Below, one piece after another: positions 44,917 through 53,865 of a stretch of DNA of 64,000 nt. The DNA is taken from contig JAEZZY010000067.1 in NCBI GenBank assembly GCA_023418315.1, forward strand, positions 1 through 64,000, written 5' to 3'. Below the pieces are notes generated by a model, which ran no database searches, was not told the DNA's origin, and worked only from the letters and a program-made list of their open reading frames with translations. Each line of letters starts with the position of its first letter. The first letter of the stretch is position 1. The translations under genes were made by a program, and so were the position numbers. This stretch comes from Bacteroidota bacterium. GTDB taxonomy: Bacteria; Bacteroidota; Bacteroidia; Chitinophagales; Chitinophagaceae.

Positions 44917-45774
44917 TTATCCGAGATATACTTTCAGTGCATTGCTGTAGCGTGCTTTTTGCAGACGCTTGATAGCACGTTCTTTTATCTGGCGGATGCG
45001 TTCTTTGGTAAGGTCGTATTTGTCGCCTATTTCTTCGATGGTCGGTCCGTTGTCGCCTTCTAATCCAAAATAAGCACCGAGGATTTCCGCTTCACGTACA
45101 CTCAGGGATTTCAGGATGCGGTTGATTTCATTTTTCAATGAATCTTTCATCACTGTATCATCCGTATCGCTGCTACCTTCTAATAAATCCCCCATAGCCA
45201 CGTCTTCCGCTTCATGCACAGGGGCATCTAAAGAAGTATGGCGGGTGTTGCTGGTGAAGATATTCGTTACTTCGGTTTCGCTCATTTCGAGGATTTCCGC
45301 GAGTTCTTCGGTAGAGGGTTCCCTTTCGTGTTCTTGTTCAAAAGCGATATAAGCTTTGTTGGCCTTGTTATAGGTTCCGATTTTATTTTGTGGCAAACGT
45401 ACCAAGCGTCCTTGTTCGGCTAAGGCTTGTAAGATAGACTGACGAATCCACCATACCGCATAGGAAATGAATTTGAACCCTTTGGTTTCGTCAAAACGTT
45501 GTGCGGCTTTTATCAAACCGAGGTTGCCTTCGTTGATAAGGTCGCTTAGGGAAAGTCCCTGGTGTTGGTATTGTTTGGCTACGGACACTACGAAACGCAG
45601 GTTTGATTTCACGAGTTTTTCCAGCGCCCACTGATCGCCCATGTGGATTTTCTGAGCCAATGTGGTTTCTTCTTCCGGTGTAATCATGGAAATCTTGCTG
45701 ATTTCTTGTAAGTACTTTTCTACCGCCTGCGAATCACGGTTTGTAATCTGGGTAGCGATTTTGAGCTGCCTCAT
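44917..45774 (-). CDS. rpoD: RNA polymerase primary sigma factor RpoD (short Bacteroidota form)
   Basis: At 285 residues this is the compact Bacteroidota primary sigma, lacking region 1.1. Region 1.2 opens at DSQAVEKYLQEISKISMITP, region 2 contains LSDLINEGNLGLIKAAQRFD and FISYAVWWIRQSILQALAEQ, region 3 is YNKANKAYIAFEQEHEREPS, and region 4.2 is IGDKYDLTKERIRQIKERAI. It selects the TTG / TAnnTTTG promoters that are visible before many genes in this window. It shares a terminator with the convergent SMUG2 gene. The upstream region is described separately. Confidence 0.95.
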   Translation of the reverse strand: MRQLKIATQITNRDSQAVEKYLQEISKISMITPEEETTLAQKIHMGDQWALEKLVKSNLRFVVSVAKQYQHQGLSLSDLINEGNLGLIKAAQRFDETKGFKFISYAVWWIRQSILQALAEQGRLVRLPQNKIGTYNKANKAYIAFEQEHEREPSTEELAEILEMSETEVTNIFTSNTRHTSLDAPVHEAEDVAMGDLLEGSSDTDDTVMKDSLKNEINRILKSLSVREAEILGAYFGLEGDNGPTIEEIGDKYDLTKERIRQIKERAIKRLQKARYSNALKVYLG

Positions 45775-46098
45775 AGGAATGTTTCTCCTTTGCTTTTTAA
45801 ATTGTTTATACTCTCTCTTAGACGGAAATTTTTCGAATTTAGTATGTAACTGTTTTCCTAAAATTTCGTCCTGATTGCTTCACAAAAAACATACCTTTAA
45901 TCTGTGACCGTGTCCCTACGATGTTCCTGTTTCCCTAAAAAGCTTTGCTGTAAAGGGTTTTGGAGGATATTCATATAACTGATTTGACAATAGCGCCGAC
46001 CTATATACGAAAATTGTGGCAATTCTGACGCAAAATTAAAATGATATGTCAAAAATGCTACCTTTGCGCCCACATTTTATCAATCTTTAACAAGAAAA
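45775..46098. other. 324-bp intergenic region between rpoD and the acyl-CoA dehydrogenase gene
   Basis: The rpoD side has TAAATTCG on the minus strand (45841-45834), one mismatch to TAnnTTTG, 59 bases before its ATG. The dehydrogenase side has a full TACCTTTG at 46059-46066, 32 bases before its ATG. No ORF or strong hairpin was seen between. Confidence 0.55.
46059..46066 (+). promoter_or_regulatory. -7 element TACCTTTG for the acyl-CoA dehydrogenase gene
   Basis: A full TAnnTTTG match, 32 bases before the ATG, with GCGCCC following as in several Bacteroidota promoters. Confidence 0.6.
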
Positions 46099-47277
46099 AT
46101 GGAAAAAGACTTATATCAACACCCCGATTATTACCAACTGGATGAATTTTTGACAGACGAGCACAAGCTCATTCGCGACAGTGTTCGTGCCTATGTAAAG
46201 AAGGAAATTTCGCCTATTATTGAGGAATATGCGCAAAATGCCGCTTTCCCAGAGCAAATTATAAAAGGGCTTGGAGAGCTGGGCTGCTTTGGTCCGTTTG
46301 TACCCCAAAAATATGGCGGAGCAGAACTGGACTATATCTCTTATGGCATAATGATGCAGGAGCTGGAGCGCTGCGATTCGGGTGTTCGTTCTACGGCGTC
46401 CGTACAAGGCTCGCTGGTGATGTTTCCTATATATAAATTCGGCAGTGAAGAGCAGAAAATGAAATACCTGCCCAAACTGGCTACGGGCGAATGGATGGGA
46501 TGTTTTGGTCTTACCGAGCCCAACCACGGCTCCGACCCTGCAAGTATGGAAAGCCGTTTTACTGATGCCGGCGACCATGTTATCCTAAACGGTGCGAAGA
46601 TGTGGATTTCCAATGCACCTTTCGCGCAAGTAGCAGTGGTATGGGCTAAAAACGAACAGGGAGAAATTCAAGGTTTGATTTTGGAACGCGGGATGGAAGG
46701 CTTTACCACGCCGGAAACACATGGCAAATGGAGCTTACGCGCTTCGGCTACGGGCGAGCTGGTATTTGATAATGTAAAAGTTCCGAAAGAAAATATATTA
46801 CCCGGCGTGAAAGGCTTGAAAGGACCCTTGACCTGTCTTTCCAGCGCACGCTACGGCATTGCCTGGGGCGCTTTAGGCTCCGCTATGGATTGCTACGATA
46901 CGGCGCTTCGCTATGCCAAGCAACGTACCCAATTCGGCAAGCCTATAGCAGGTTTCCAATTGCAGCAAAAGAAATTAGCGGAAATGATTACCGAAATTAC
47001 CAAAGGGCAGTTACTGAACTGGCGATTAGGTGTTTTAAGAAATGAAGACCGCGCCACTCCGGCTCAAATATCTATGGCAAAACGCAATAGTTGCCATACC
47101 GCCATCACCATAGCCCGCGAAGCGCGCCAAATTTTAGGCGGCATGGGGATAACCGGCGAGTTCAGCATTATGCGCCACATGATGAACCTGGAATCCGTGA
47201 TTACCTATGAAGGCACGCACGATATTCATTTACTGATTACCGGCATGGATATTACCGGCATTAATGCGTTTAAATAA
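46099..47277 (+). CDS. Acyl-CoA dehydrogenase, glutaryl-CoA dehydrogenase-like
   Basis: The 392-residue flavoenzyme has the family order: N-terminal helical domain, FAD/acyl pocket CFGLTEPNHGSDPASMESRF, WISNAPFAQVAVVWAK, LSSARYGIAWGALGSAMDCY and a C-terminal helical domain. The catalytic base is Glu371 in ITYEGTHDIHLLI, in the position used by glutaryl-CoA dehydrogenase. TEPNHGSDP with a Ser and the Arg/Ser-rich LSSARYGIAWG region also fit that subgroup. It would act in lysine/tryptophan breakdown, reducing ETF; the exact substrate is inferred. It stands alone between a promoter and a terminator. Confidence 0.9.
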   Translation: MEKDLYQHPDYYQLDEFLTDEHKLIRDSVRAYVKKEISPIIEEYAQNAAFPEQIIKGLGELGCFGPFVPQKYGGAELDYISYGIMMQELERCDSGVRSTASVQGSLVMFPIYKFGSEEQKMKYLPKLATGEWMGCFGLTEPNHGSDPASMESRFTDAGDHVILNGAKMWISNAPFAQVAVVWAKNEQGEIQGLILERGMEGFTTPETHGKWSLRASATGELVFDNVKVPKENILPGVKGLKGPLTCLSSARYGIAWGALGSAMDCYDTALRYAKQRTQFGKPIAGFQLQQKKLAEMITEITKGQLLNWRLGVLRNEDRATPAQISMAKRNSCHTAITIAREARQILGGMGITGEFSIMRHMMNLESVITYEGTHDIHLLITGMDITGINAFK

Positions 47278-47313
47278 ACAATCGGTTTTATAGAAACGCT
47301 GTTTTAAAGAAAT

Positions 47314-47355
47314 TGCAGCGGAATTAAGTCCATCTTAATTTCGCTGCGTTTTTTT
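47314..47355 (+). terminator. Rho-independent terminator after the acyl-CoA dehydrogenase gene
   Basis: GCAGCGGAATTAAG pairs with CTTAATTTCGCTGC (one G-U type position), 5-base loop, followed by a run of seven T. Confidence 0.88.
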
Positions 47356-47412
47356 ACCCTATACTTCCTACTTTTCTCTGCAATCAACTACTCAACCAAT
47401 CAACTATTTCCG

Positions 47413-47420
47413 TACCTTTG
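47413..47420 (+). promoter_or_regulatory. -7 element TACCTTTG for gyrA
   Basis: A full TAnnTTTG match 23 bases before the ATG. No TTG at the usual spacing upstream. Confidence 0.6.
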
Positions 47421-47443
47421 CATACTTTTTCTAATGAGAAATT

Positions 47444-50104
47444 ATGGCGGATAATACAGAGAACCAACTACCCGAAGACGAACATAAAAACGACAACAAC
47501 AGAATCATCCAGGTAAACATCGAAGAGCAGATGAAAACGGCTTACATAGATTACTCTATGTCGGTAATCGTGGGTCGTGCCTTGCCTGATGTGCGGGATG
47601 GATTGAAACCGGTACATCGCCGCATTTTATTTGCGATGAATGAGCTGGGAATGCAATACAACAAGCCCTATAAAAAATCTGCCCGCGTGGTAGGGGAAGT
47701 ATTAGGTAAATATCACCCGCACGGCGACAAATCAGTATATGATGCGATGGTGCGGATGGCGCAACCCTGGAGTATGCGCTATATGATGGTTGATGGGCAG
47801 GGAAACTTCGGTTCGCAGGATGGCGATGGACCGGCGGCTATGCGTTATACGGAAGCACGCTTGCAACGCCTTGCCGAAAATATGCTGGAAGACCTCGATA
47901 AAGAAACGGTGGATTTCACGCTCAACTTCGATGATTCCTTACAAGAGCCTACCGTATTGCCTACACGCATTCCGCAGTTGCTCATCAACGGTTCTTCGGG
48001 CATTGCCGTAGGCATGGCTACCAACATGATGCCGCACAACCTGAGCGAAGTGATTGATGGATGTATTGCCTATATTGACAATAAAGAAATTACCATAGAT
48101 GAATTGATGAAGTATGTGAAAGCGCCTGATTTCCCTACAGGAGCCATCATTTACGGCATTGACGGCATCAAAGCCGGCTTTCATACCGGGCGCGGCAGGG
48201 TAGTGTTGCGCGGGCATACCACTATAGAAACCACAAAACATAATCGCGAACAAATCGTCATTACCTCTGTCCCTTATCAAGTGAGCCGTGATGCGCTGAC
48301 TGAAAAGATAGGCGCTTTGGTGAATAACAAAGTGATAGAAGGCATTACCAACGTAGCCAACGAATCCAACAAAGAAGGTACCCGCATCGTAGTGGAAATT
48401 CGCAGGGATGCCGTAGCGCAGGTAATCATCAATCAACTTTATAAATTCAGCGAGCTGCAAACATCCTACGGGATTAATAATGTAGCGCTGGTAAATGGTC
48501 GTCCGAGGATACTGAATCTGAAAGATCTTATCTCCGAATTTGTACTGTTTCGCCATGAGGTGGTAGTGCGCCGTACGCAATATGAACTTCGCGAAGCCGA
48601 AAAACGCGCTCATATCTTAGAAGGCTACATGAAGGTCATCGGCACAAAAGATGATTTGGACAGAGCCATTAGAATCATTCGTGAAAGTGCTACGCCGGAT
48701 GAAGCCAGAGAAGGATTGATTGCTGCCTTTAAACTTTCCGAAATACAAGCGAAAGCTATCTTGGAACTGCGTCTTCGTACGCTTACAGGTCTTGAGATTG
48801 ATAAGATAAAATCCGAGTATGAAGAATTGATGAAAACCATTGCACATTTAAAGGAAATCCTTGACAATGAAGCGATGCGTTACGACATCATCAAAACCGA
48901 GTTGGAAGAAGTGAAAAAGAAATTTGGTGATGAACGAAAATCAGAAATTCAATACCTCGCCAACGAGATGCGCATCGAGGATCTCATCGAAGAAGAAGAT
49001 GTGGTGATTACCGTATCGCATCTGGGCTATATAAAACGTACTTCCGCTGCCGAATACCGTGCGCAGCGCCGTGGCGGTCGTGGGGCTATGGGCGGCAAAA
49101 CCCGTGATGAAGATTATATCGAACATCTTTTCATCGCATCCACACACCATACCTTATTATTCTTTACCGAAAAAGGAAGATGTTATTGGCTGAAAGTATA
49201 TGAAATACCCGAAGCCGATAGAAACGCGAAAGGACGTGCTATCCAAAACCTGATACAACTGCCGCAGGATGATAAGATAAGAACCATCATGAACATTCCG
49301 AGTCTGCAAGACAAAGACTATGTGGACAGCCATAACATTGTGCTTTGTACACGCGAAGGTATTATCAAGAAAACTTCACTGGCAGACTTTAGCCGTCCGC
49401 GTCAAAACGGTATCAACGCCATTACCATTCAGGAAGGCGATCAGTTGTTAGATGTATCGCTTACCAATGGCGATAGTTATATTATGATGGCGGTGAACAG
49501 CGGTCGCGCTATTTGTTTCCCTGAAGAAAAAGTACGCACCACCGGTCGTGGCGCTATAGGCGTGTTCGGTATAGATACTCTGGATGGAAAAGATAAGGTG
49601 ATCGGAATGATTTGCGTTTCCAAAGATGCTACCGATAAACAAATATTAGTCGTTTCCGAAAAAGGACTGGGCAAGCGTACACCGTTCCTAAGATTGGTAA
49701 CAGATGCAGACAATGACGAAGGAAAATACCTGATGCTGAAGGATGCGGAAGGAAATGAGCAGAAATATGAACTGGCTTATCGCATTACCAACCGCGGCGG
49801 CAAAGGCGTGAAAACCATCAACGTAACCGACAAAACCGGAAATCTCGTAGGCTTGCTGGCTGTGGATGAAACCGATGACCTGATGATTACCTGCAAATCC
49901 GGTTTAACCATTCGTATGAACGTTTCCAAGATTCGCGAAGCAGGGCGTGCTACACAGGGCGTGAAACTCATCAATCTCGAAGAAGGAGATGAAATAGCCG
50001 CCATCGCACGCATCCAAGAGCAGGAGGAAGATGAAGATGCGGAAGAACAAGAAAGCGACAACGGTACGGATAATACACCGGAAACGCCTGCAACCGAAGA
50101 ATAA
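47444..50104 (+). CDS. gyrA: DNA gyrase subunit A
   Basis: GyrA cuts and rejoins DNA in the type II topoisomerase that introduces negative supercoils. The winged-helix and quinolone region runs KKSARVVGEVLGKYHPHGD to MAQPW; the active-site Tyr is Tyr135 (AAMRYTEARL). The C-terminal pinwheel begins after about residue 510 and includes the GyrA box QRRGGRG (541-547), which marks gyrase rather than topoisomerase IV. At 886 residues it has a long acidic tail rich in Glu/Asp/Asn. Unusually, the residue aligned with E. coli Ser83, the main quinolone contact, is Lys96 (HPHGDKSVYD); Asp100 keeps the Asp87 position. It has its own promoter and terminator and is not next to gyrB. Confidence 0.97.
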   Translation: MADNTENQLPEDEHKNDNNRIIQVNIEEQMKTAYIDYSMSVIVGRALPDVRDGLKPVHRRILFAMNELGMQYNKPYKKSARVVGEVLGKYHPHGDKSVYDAMVRMAQPWSMRYMMVDGQGNFGSQDGDGPAAMRYTEARLQRLAENMLEDLDKETVDFTLNFDDSLQEPTVLPTRIPQLLINGSSGIAVGMATNMMPHNLSEVIDGCIAYIDNKEITIDELMKYVKAPDFPTGAIIYGIDGIKAGFHTGRGRVVLRGHTTIETTKHNREQIVITSVPYQVSRDALTEKIGALVNNKVIEGITNVANESNKEGTRIVVEIRRDAVAQVIINQLYKFSELQTSYGINNVALVNGRPRILNLKDLISEFVLFRHEVVVRRTQYELREAEKRAHILEGYMKVIGTKDDLDRAIRIIRESATPDEAREGLIAAFKLSEIQAKAILELRLRTLTGLEIDKIKSEYEELMKTIAHLKEILDNEAMRYDIIKTELEEVKKKFGDERKSEIQYLANEMRIEDLIEEEDVVITVSHLGYIKRTSAAEYRAQRRGGRGAMGGKTRDEDYIEHLFIASTHHTLLFFTEKGRCYWLKVYEIPEADRNAKGRAIQNLIQLPQDDKIRTIMNIPSLQDKDYVDSHNIVLCTREGIIKKTSLADFSRPRQNGINAITIQEGDQLLDVSLTNGDSYIMMAVNSGRAICFPEEKVRTTGRGAIGVFGIDTLDGKDKVIGMICVSKDATDKQILVVSEKGLGKRTPFLRLVTDADNDEGKYLMLKDAEGNEQKYELAYRITNRGGKGVKTINVTDKTGNLVGLLAVDETDDLMITCKSGLTIRMNVSKIREAGRATQGVKLINLEEGDEIAAIARIQEQEEDEDAEEQESDNGTDNTPETPATEE

Positions 50105-50131
50105 GGATTCTCTTTTTTCAGACAAAATATA

Positions 50132-50160
50132 GGGCGAAGCAAAAGTTTCGCCCTTTTATT
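50132..50160 (+). terminator. Rho-independent terminator of gyrA
   Basis: GGGCGAA pairs with TTCGCCC (8-base loop), followed by TTTTATTT. Confidence 0.85.
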
Positions 50161-50281
50161 TACGGGATATTTTCACTGTTCCAGCTTGAAACCTTCCTTG
50201 TATTTATAACTGTAATCTTAAAGAGATATAACCCGAAACAGGTTTGAAATTCTTACTCGGTGCCTAATGCCTTAAACTGTA

Positions 50282-50434
50282 TTATTTAATGGACAAGCGA
50301 GGCGCAGCAGCGGGGATATTTTTGCTGAGCCGATGTTTACGCTCGTTGCGTTTACTCCAAACAATGGCTATAAGCATGTAGGTTTTCACGACTATGCCGG
50401 TGAGCGAAAGAAGGATATTGTTTGAAGGTTTCAT
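50282..50434 (-). CDS. 50-residue putative small membrane protein
   Basis: MKPSNNILLSLTGIVVKTYM opens a hydrophobic helix continuing to IVW, followed by a strongly basic tail (SKRNERKHRLSKN). One membrane span with a cytosolic basic tail is predicted. It lies 20 bases downstream of a second tiny membrane ORF on the same strand. There is no family match by eye, and the call rests on this composition and pairing alone. Confidence 0.35.
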   Translation of the reverse strand: MKPSNNILLSLTGIVVKTYMLIAIVWSKRNERKHRLSKNIPAAAPRLSIK

Positions 50435-50454
50435 AACGGAAGCGTGTTTAGAAA

Positions 50455-50529
50455 TTAAAACGTTACAGCTAAACAAATACAGGCGAGAAGGCTGATGTAG
50501 ATGACGATTTTATCTGTGGGTGTGTTCAT
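50455..50529 (-). CDS. 24-residue putative membrane peptide
   Basis: The frame reads MNTPTDKIVIYISLLACICL then AVTF and stops. It is a single hydrophobic helix after a short polar start, the layout of small membrane subunits such as KdpF or CydX, though it matches neither. The ATG follows an A-rich stretch, as is common for Bacteroidota starts. Confidence 0.35.
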   Translation of the reverse strand: MNTPTDKIVIYISLLACICLAVTF

Positions 50530-50592
50530 TTTTGTTTCGTTTGATGATGCAAAGATGTAGCGCCGCATCAGCCCGTTGAAACTTTTTGCTCT

Positions 50593-50654
50593 GCTTAACT
50601 CCGGTTTTGCAACCGCTTAACCGCCGCTTAAAAAACGGATTGCAACTGCTTAAC
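50593..50654. promoter_or_regulatory. Four helically phased GCTTAA boxes
   Basis: GCTTAA begins at 50593, 50615, 50626 and 50648, intervals of 22, 11 and 22 bp, so all copies face the same side of the helix. TTGCAAC stands directly before two of them (50607 and 50640, 33 bp apart). The array lies between divergent units, about 50 bp upstream of the DUF3109 gene's -7 element. It looks like an operator or activator array. Confidence 0.5.
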
Positions 50655-50700
50655 AATTCTGATTTGAAGAGGATGGCTACTGAAACCCGTAAATTGTAAA

Positions 50701-50708
50701 TACCTTTG
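50701..50708 (+). promoter_or_regulatory. -7 element TACCTTTG for the DUF3109 gene
   Basis: A full TAnnTTTG match 22 bases before the ATG, 47 bases after the phased box array. Confidence 0.6.
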
Positions 50709-50730
50709 CAGCCTTAAAATATCAACGAAA

Positions 50731-51318
50731 ATGATAGCTATAGAAAATGTGCTGCTGAGTGATGACGTAGTAGAGCGTCATTTTGTATGCGATTTGGAAA
50801 GCTGTAAAGGCGGCTGCTGTGTGGATGGCGATTGCGGTGCGCCCCTTACCAGGGAAGAGGCAGAAATCCTTGCCGACATCTACCCCAAAATAAAACACTT
50901 GCTGCCTGCCGAATATGTAGCCGAAATAGAGCGCCAGGGTACGCACGTAACCGATGACGAAATAGGACTGGTAACGCCCGTGGTGGACGGGGGCATTTGT
51001 GCCTATGGATATTATGACGAGCACCATATCGTGAAATGCGGCATTGAAAAAGCCTGGCGCGAAGGATTGATTGATTTTCAAAAACCCATATCCTGCCATC
51101 TGTTCCCCATACGGGTCAAAGAGGCTGAAGGCTATGATCTGGTCAATTACGAACCCCGGAAGTCCTTATGCAAACCTGCCTGTAAGCTGGGTAATAAATT
51201 GAAAGTACCTGTGTATAAATTTTTACAAGCTCCACTGACGCGCAAATACGGAGCGGAGTTTTACGAAACACTGGAAGCCGTTGCCGAAAAAATGGAGCGA
51301 GACCGCTCGCGCTCTTAA
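50731..51318 (+). CDS. DUF3109 family Cys-rich protein
   Basis: The 195-residue protein holds two Cys clusters typical of DUF3109: FVCDLESCKGGCCVDGDCGA near residue 19 and ICAYG, KCGIEKAW, SCHLFPIRV, LCKPACKLG later. The number and spacing suggest an iron-sulfur or metal centre; the activity of the family is unknown. It is well conserved in Bacteroidota. The phased box array and its own -7 element lie upstream. Confidence 0.85.
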   Translation: MIAIENVLLSDDVVERHFVCDLESCKGGCCVDGDCGAPLTREEAEILADIYPKIKHLLPAEYVAEIERQGTHVTDDEIGLVTPVVDGGICAYGYYDEHHIVKCGIEKAWREGLIDFQKPISCHLFPIRVKEAEGYDLVNYEPRKSLCKPACKLGNKLKVPVYKFLQAPLTRKYGAEFYETLEAVAEKMERDRSRS

Positions 51319-51325
51319 TGAGAAA

Positions 51326-52381
51326 CTAAGCCGCATACAATTGGTCTAAGCTAAGCCGCACAATATCGCCCATAGAACGACAGGATCGAAATTCCGAAAC
51401 TTTATAGTGCTCCGCCAGTTCCTCTCTTAGGGAAATGATTTTATCCAACTGGGAAAGCGTGTCCAGGCTCATGATTCTAAGCAAATGATGAAGCTGTTTT
51501 TTCGCTGCTTTGCTCCTTCGGATCATCAATGCGCGTTCTTCCTGCTGGTATTGTTCTATATTTTCCTTGCTCAGAAATTCCTGCACCAGCACTACCAGTG
51601 GATAATTTTCTTTAAAAAACTGCGGTAGATATACATTTCTTCTGCCTTCATAGCACTGCTGGTCAAAGTCTATAGCACGTATGCGAAACTGCACTTCCTC
51701 AAAATCCGGCGTGATGTCGAATACGTAATTATACGAACGCATATCGCCCAGCAAGCGCACAAAACAACGGTGGTTGAATTTGACAAGTTCTTTGGCGATA
51801 CGCACCTTGTTGAACTCGGTATTGTTCAGATAGGAGGTGATGAATTGATCTCCAGGAATGCCGGGGATATGTTCTTCGATTAACGTGTTTTTATCTACAT
51901 AATAATTGAGCAACATAGGGGAAAGCATGTGCTCCAGCTCCAGCCCATATACCCGCGAAGCATCCGCTTTTTTGATATAGAAATAATCGTAGTTGTCGTT
52001 AAAATCATTGACGATTTTGATGCGGAACGGATGTGAATTACCGAAGGTGCAATAATCCACCCTATCTATATGCAGATGCTGATGAATAGGATTTTCATCA
52101 CTCGTTTTTAAGATAGAATACATTTTTTTCAATCCGTCATGGATGCGGTGAATAGCATTCGGCCCATACAAGGCACATTCCCAGAGCGTATCTATGCCAC
52201 GTTTGTCATACACGGGCATGGCGCTGTCAAAATGCAGCAAATCATCATAACTTACCGGCAAACTCAGGCTTCTGCTATAGGTTTTCAAATAGCCCTGAAG
52301 GTCGTTGTTTACCGGGTAGTGAATTTTCTTTTTGGAAATTTTCTGACCGCCGGGAGCGTTTCGGTTATAGCCTTCTGTCAT
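51326..52381 (-). CDS. Divergent kinase-fold protein, function unknown
   Basis: The order of motifs resembles aminoglycoside/choline-kinase-type enzymes: FYIKKAD (Lys137/Lys138) and GLELEHM (Glu) in the small lobe, a hinge (LIEEHIPGIPGDQF), a catalytic-loop-like LLGDMRSYNYVFD (Asp213, Asn218) and a metal-loop-like RAIDFDQQ (Asp238/Asp240). The usual His before the loop Asp is replaced by Leu. The first 100 residues are a separate region. The substrate is unknown. Its ATG overlaps the stop of the sugar transporter gene (ATGA), so both are translated together. Confidence 0.6.
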   Translation of the reverse strand: MTEGYNRNAPGGQKISKKKIHYPVNNDLQGYLKTYSRSLSLPVSYDDLLHFDSAMPVYDKRGIDTLWECALYGPNAIHRIHDGLKKMYSILKTSDENPIHQHLHIDRVDYCTFGNSHPFRIKIVNDFNDNYDYFYIKKADASRVYGLELEHMLSPMLLNYYVDKNTLIEEHIPGIPGDQFITSYLNNTEFNKVRIAKELVKFNHRCFVRLLGDMRSYNYVFDITPDFEEVQFRIRAIDFDQQCYEGRRNVYLPQFFKENYPLVVLVQEFLSKENIEQYQQEERALMIRRSKAAKKQLHHLLRIMSLDTLSQLDKIISLREELAEHYKVSEFRSCRSMGDIVRLSLDQLYAA

Positions 52382-53637
52382 GGGTTGCTTTTTAGTTTAT
52401 GACCTTTCAATGCATAAAAAAGAATATAGGCATAGCAGAGCAGCATGATGATAAAGCCTTGTTGCGGATGTCCCGATTTCATCATAGCGGCAAATAATAA
52501 GGTCATCACCGCACCACCGGCTATACCCATCACCAGCAGCGCCGAACCGATTTTAGTGAATTTCCCCAGCCCCTTAATCCCCATCGGGAAGATAGCCGGC
52601 CACATAGGCGCATTGGCAATGCCTAAGGAAGCCATGAAATAAATGGAAGTCATACCCTCCGTCATATACGCACCCAAAGTGAGCAGTATAGCCACGATGG
52701 AAGAAAGGGTCAATGCTTTTTCCTGCGAGATATATTTGGGAATGGCTACAATGCAAAACAGATAACCGATGAGCATTCCCGTGAGTGTATAAGCGGTGAA
52801 GGTGGCTGATGTGGCAAGATCCATTCCTAAATTTTTACCGTAAGAACCGATTGCATCTCCGGCAATCACTTCCGCACCTACGTAGAAAAAGATAGCGGCC
52901 ATGCCCAATACGAGATTCGGGTATTGAAAAACATTTTTCCGATGAGGAGCGGCAGGTTCTTCCGTTCCTTCTTCCTCCGCATCTAATGCAGGCAGTTTGG
53001 AGAACCATAGCAACAAAGCAACTACCACTAAGGCGCTTGCAAGAATGCTATAAGGTAAAATAAGGCGGCCTGCCAATTCATCCAGATACAGGTTTTTCGC
53101 AGCCAGGTCTGTCAGGGAGTTGAGTTTTTCTTCTACCCGTTCGTCTTTTTTCAGCACGATTGCGCCTAAGATGAGCGGGGCAAGAATTCCTGCTGCTTTG
53201 TTGCAGATGCCCATAATGCTGATACGTTTTGCCGCGCTTTCTATAGGACCGAGGATGCTTACATAGGGATTTACGGCGGTTTGGAGAATGGTAAGTCCGG
53301 CAGCTTGTACAAATAGCCCGGTCAGGAACAGGCTAAACATCCGCGATTGTGCTGCAGGAATAAAAATCAGAGAGCCTATGGCAACGATGCAAAGTCCTAA
53401 AACCATTCCTTTTTTAAAACCCGTAGCTTTCAGAATGGCGGAAGAAGGCAAGGCAAACAACGTGTATGCAATGTAAAATGCAAAGGTTACAAAGAACGCT
53501 TGTACGTCCGTTTCCAGATTGCAAAGCAGCTTCAGAATAGGAATTAAAGCACCGTTTGTCCAGGTGATATAACCAAAACTCGCGAATAAAATCCCTATAA
53601 GAATGAGTGGAGTAGTGTAGTTGCTTTTTTGCGGCAT
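52378..53637 (-). CDS. Sugar MFS transporter (FucP/GluP family)
   Basis: A 12-helix major facilitator of 419 residues. Features of the FucP/GluP group are the early helix FASFGYITWTNGALIPILK and the middle motif LQTAVNPYVSILGP followed by SAAKRISIMGICNKAAG. It imports hexoses (fucose, glucose or galactose type) with protons. It is the first gene of a two-gene unit with the kinase-like protein, which could act on the imported sugar; that link is inference. Confidence 0.9.
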   Translation of the reverse strand: MPQKSNYTTPLILIGILFASFGYITWTNGALIPILKLLCNLETDVQAFFVTFAFYIAYTLFALPSSAILKATGFKKGMVLGLCIVAIGSLIFIPAAQSRMFSLFLTGLFVQAAGLTILQTAVNPYVSILGPIESAAKRISIMGICNKAAGILAPLILGAIVLKKDERVEEKLNSLTDLAAKNLYLDELAGRLILPYSILASALVVVALLLWFSKLPALDAEEEGTEEPAAPHRKNVFQYPNLVLGMAAIFFYVGAEVIAGDAIGSYGKNLGMDLATSATFTAYTLTGMLIGYLFCIVAIPKYISQEKALTLSSIVAILLTLGAYMTEGMTSIYFMASLGIANAPMWPAIFPMGIKGLGKFTKIGSALLVMGIAGGAVMTLLFAAMMKSGHPQQGFIIMLLCYAYILFYALKGHKLKSNP

Positions 53638-53865
53638 AAATAAAATGTTAGGCTCTAACTTAGGAATTTTTGCTGATTAACTATTCCGGAATGGCTATAA
53701 ATTCTGCGTAAATAATATCATCTGCGGAAGAAAATAGCTTTTACACAAATACACTTCCTCATGCGCATTTTTGCAGAAAATAAGGTACAAACGGCAAAAT
53801 ACCTTGGTTTTTACGCTACGTAAATCCGCGTCATCAACGGAAGAAAATAAATCTTCGCCGACTTT

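Larger units (their letters stand above)
50161..50730. other. 570-bp region with two tiny minus-strand ORFs and phased boxes
   Basis: Apart from the two tiny candidate genes and the GCTTAA box array described separately, this stretch shows only AT-rich DNA and a -7 element for the DUF3109 gene. Nothing larger is supported on either strand. Confidence 0.5.
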
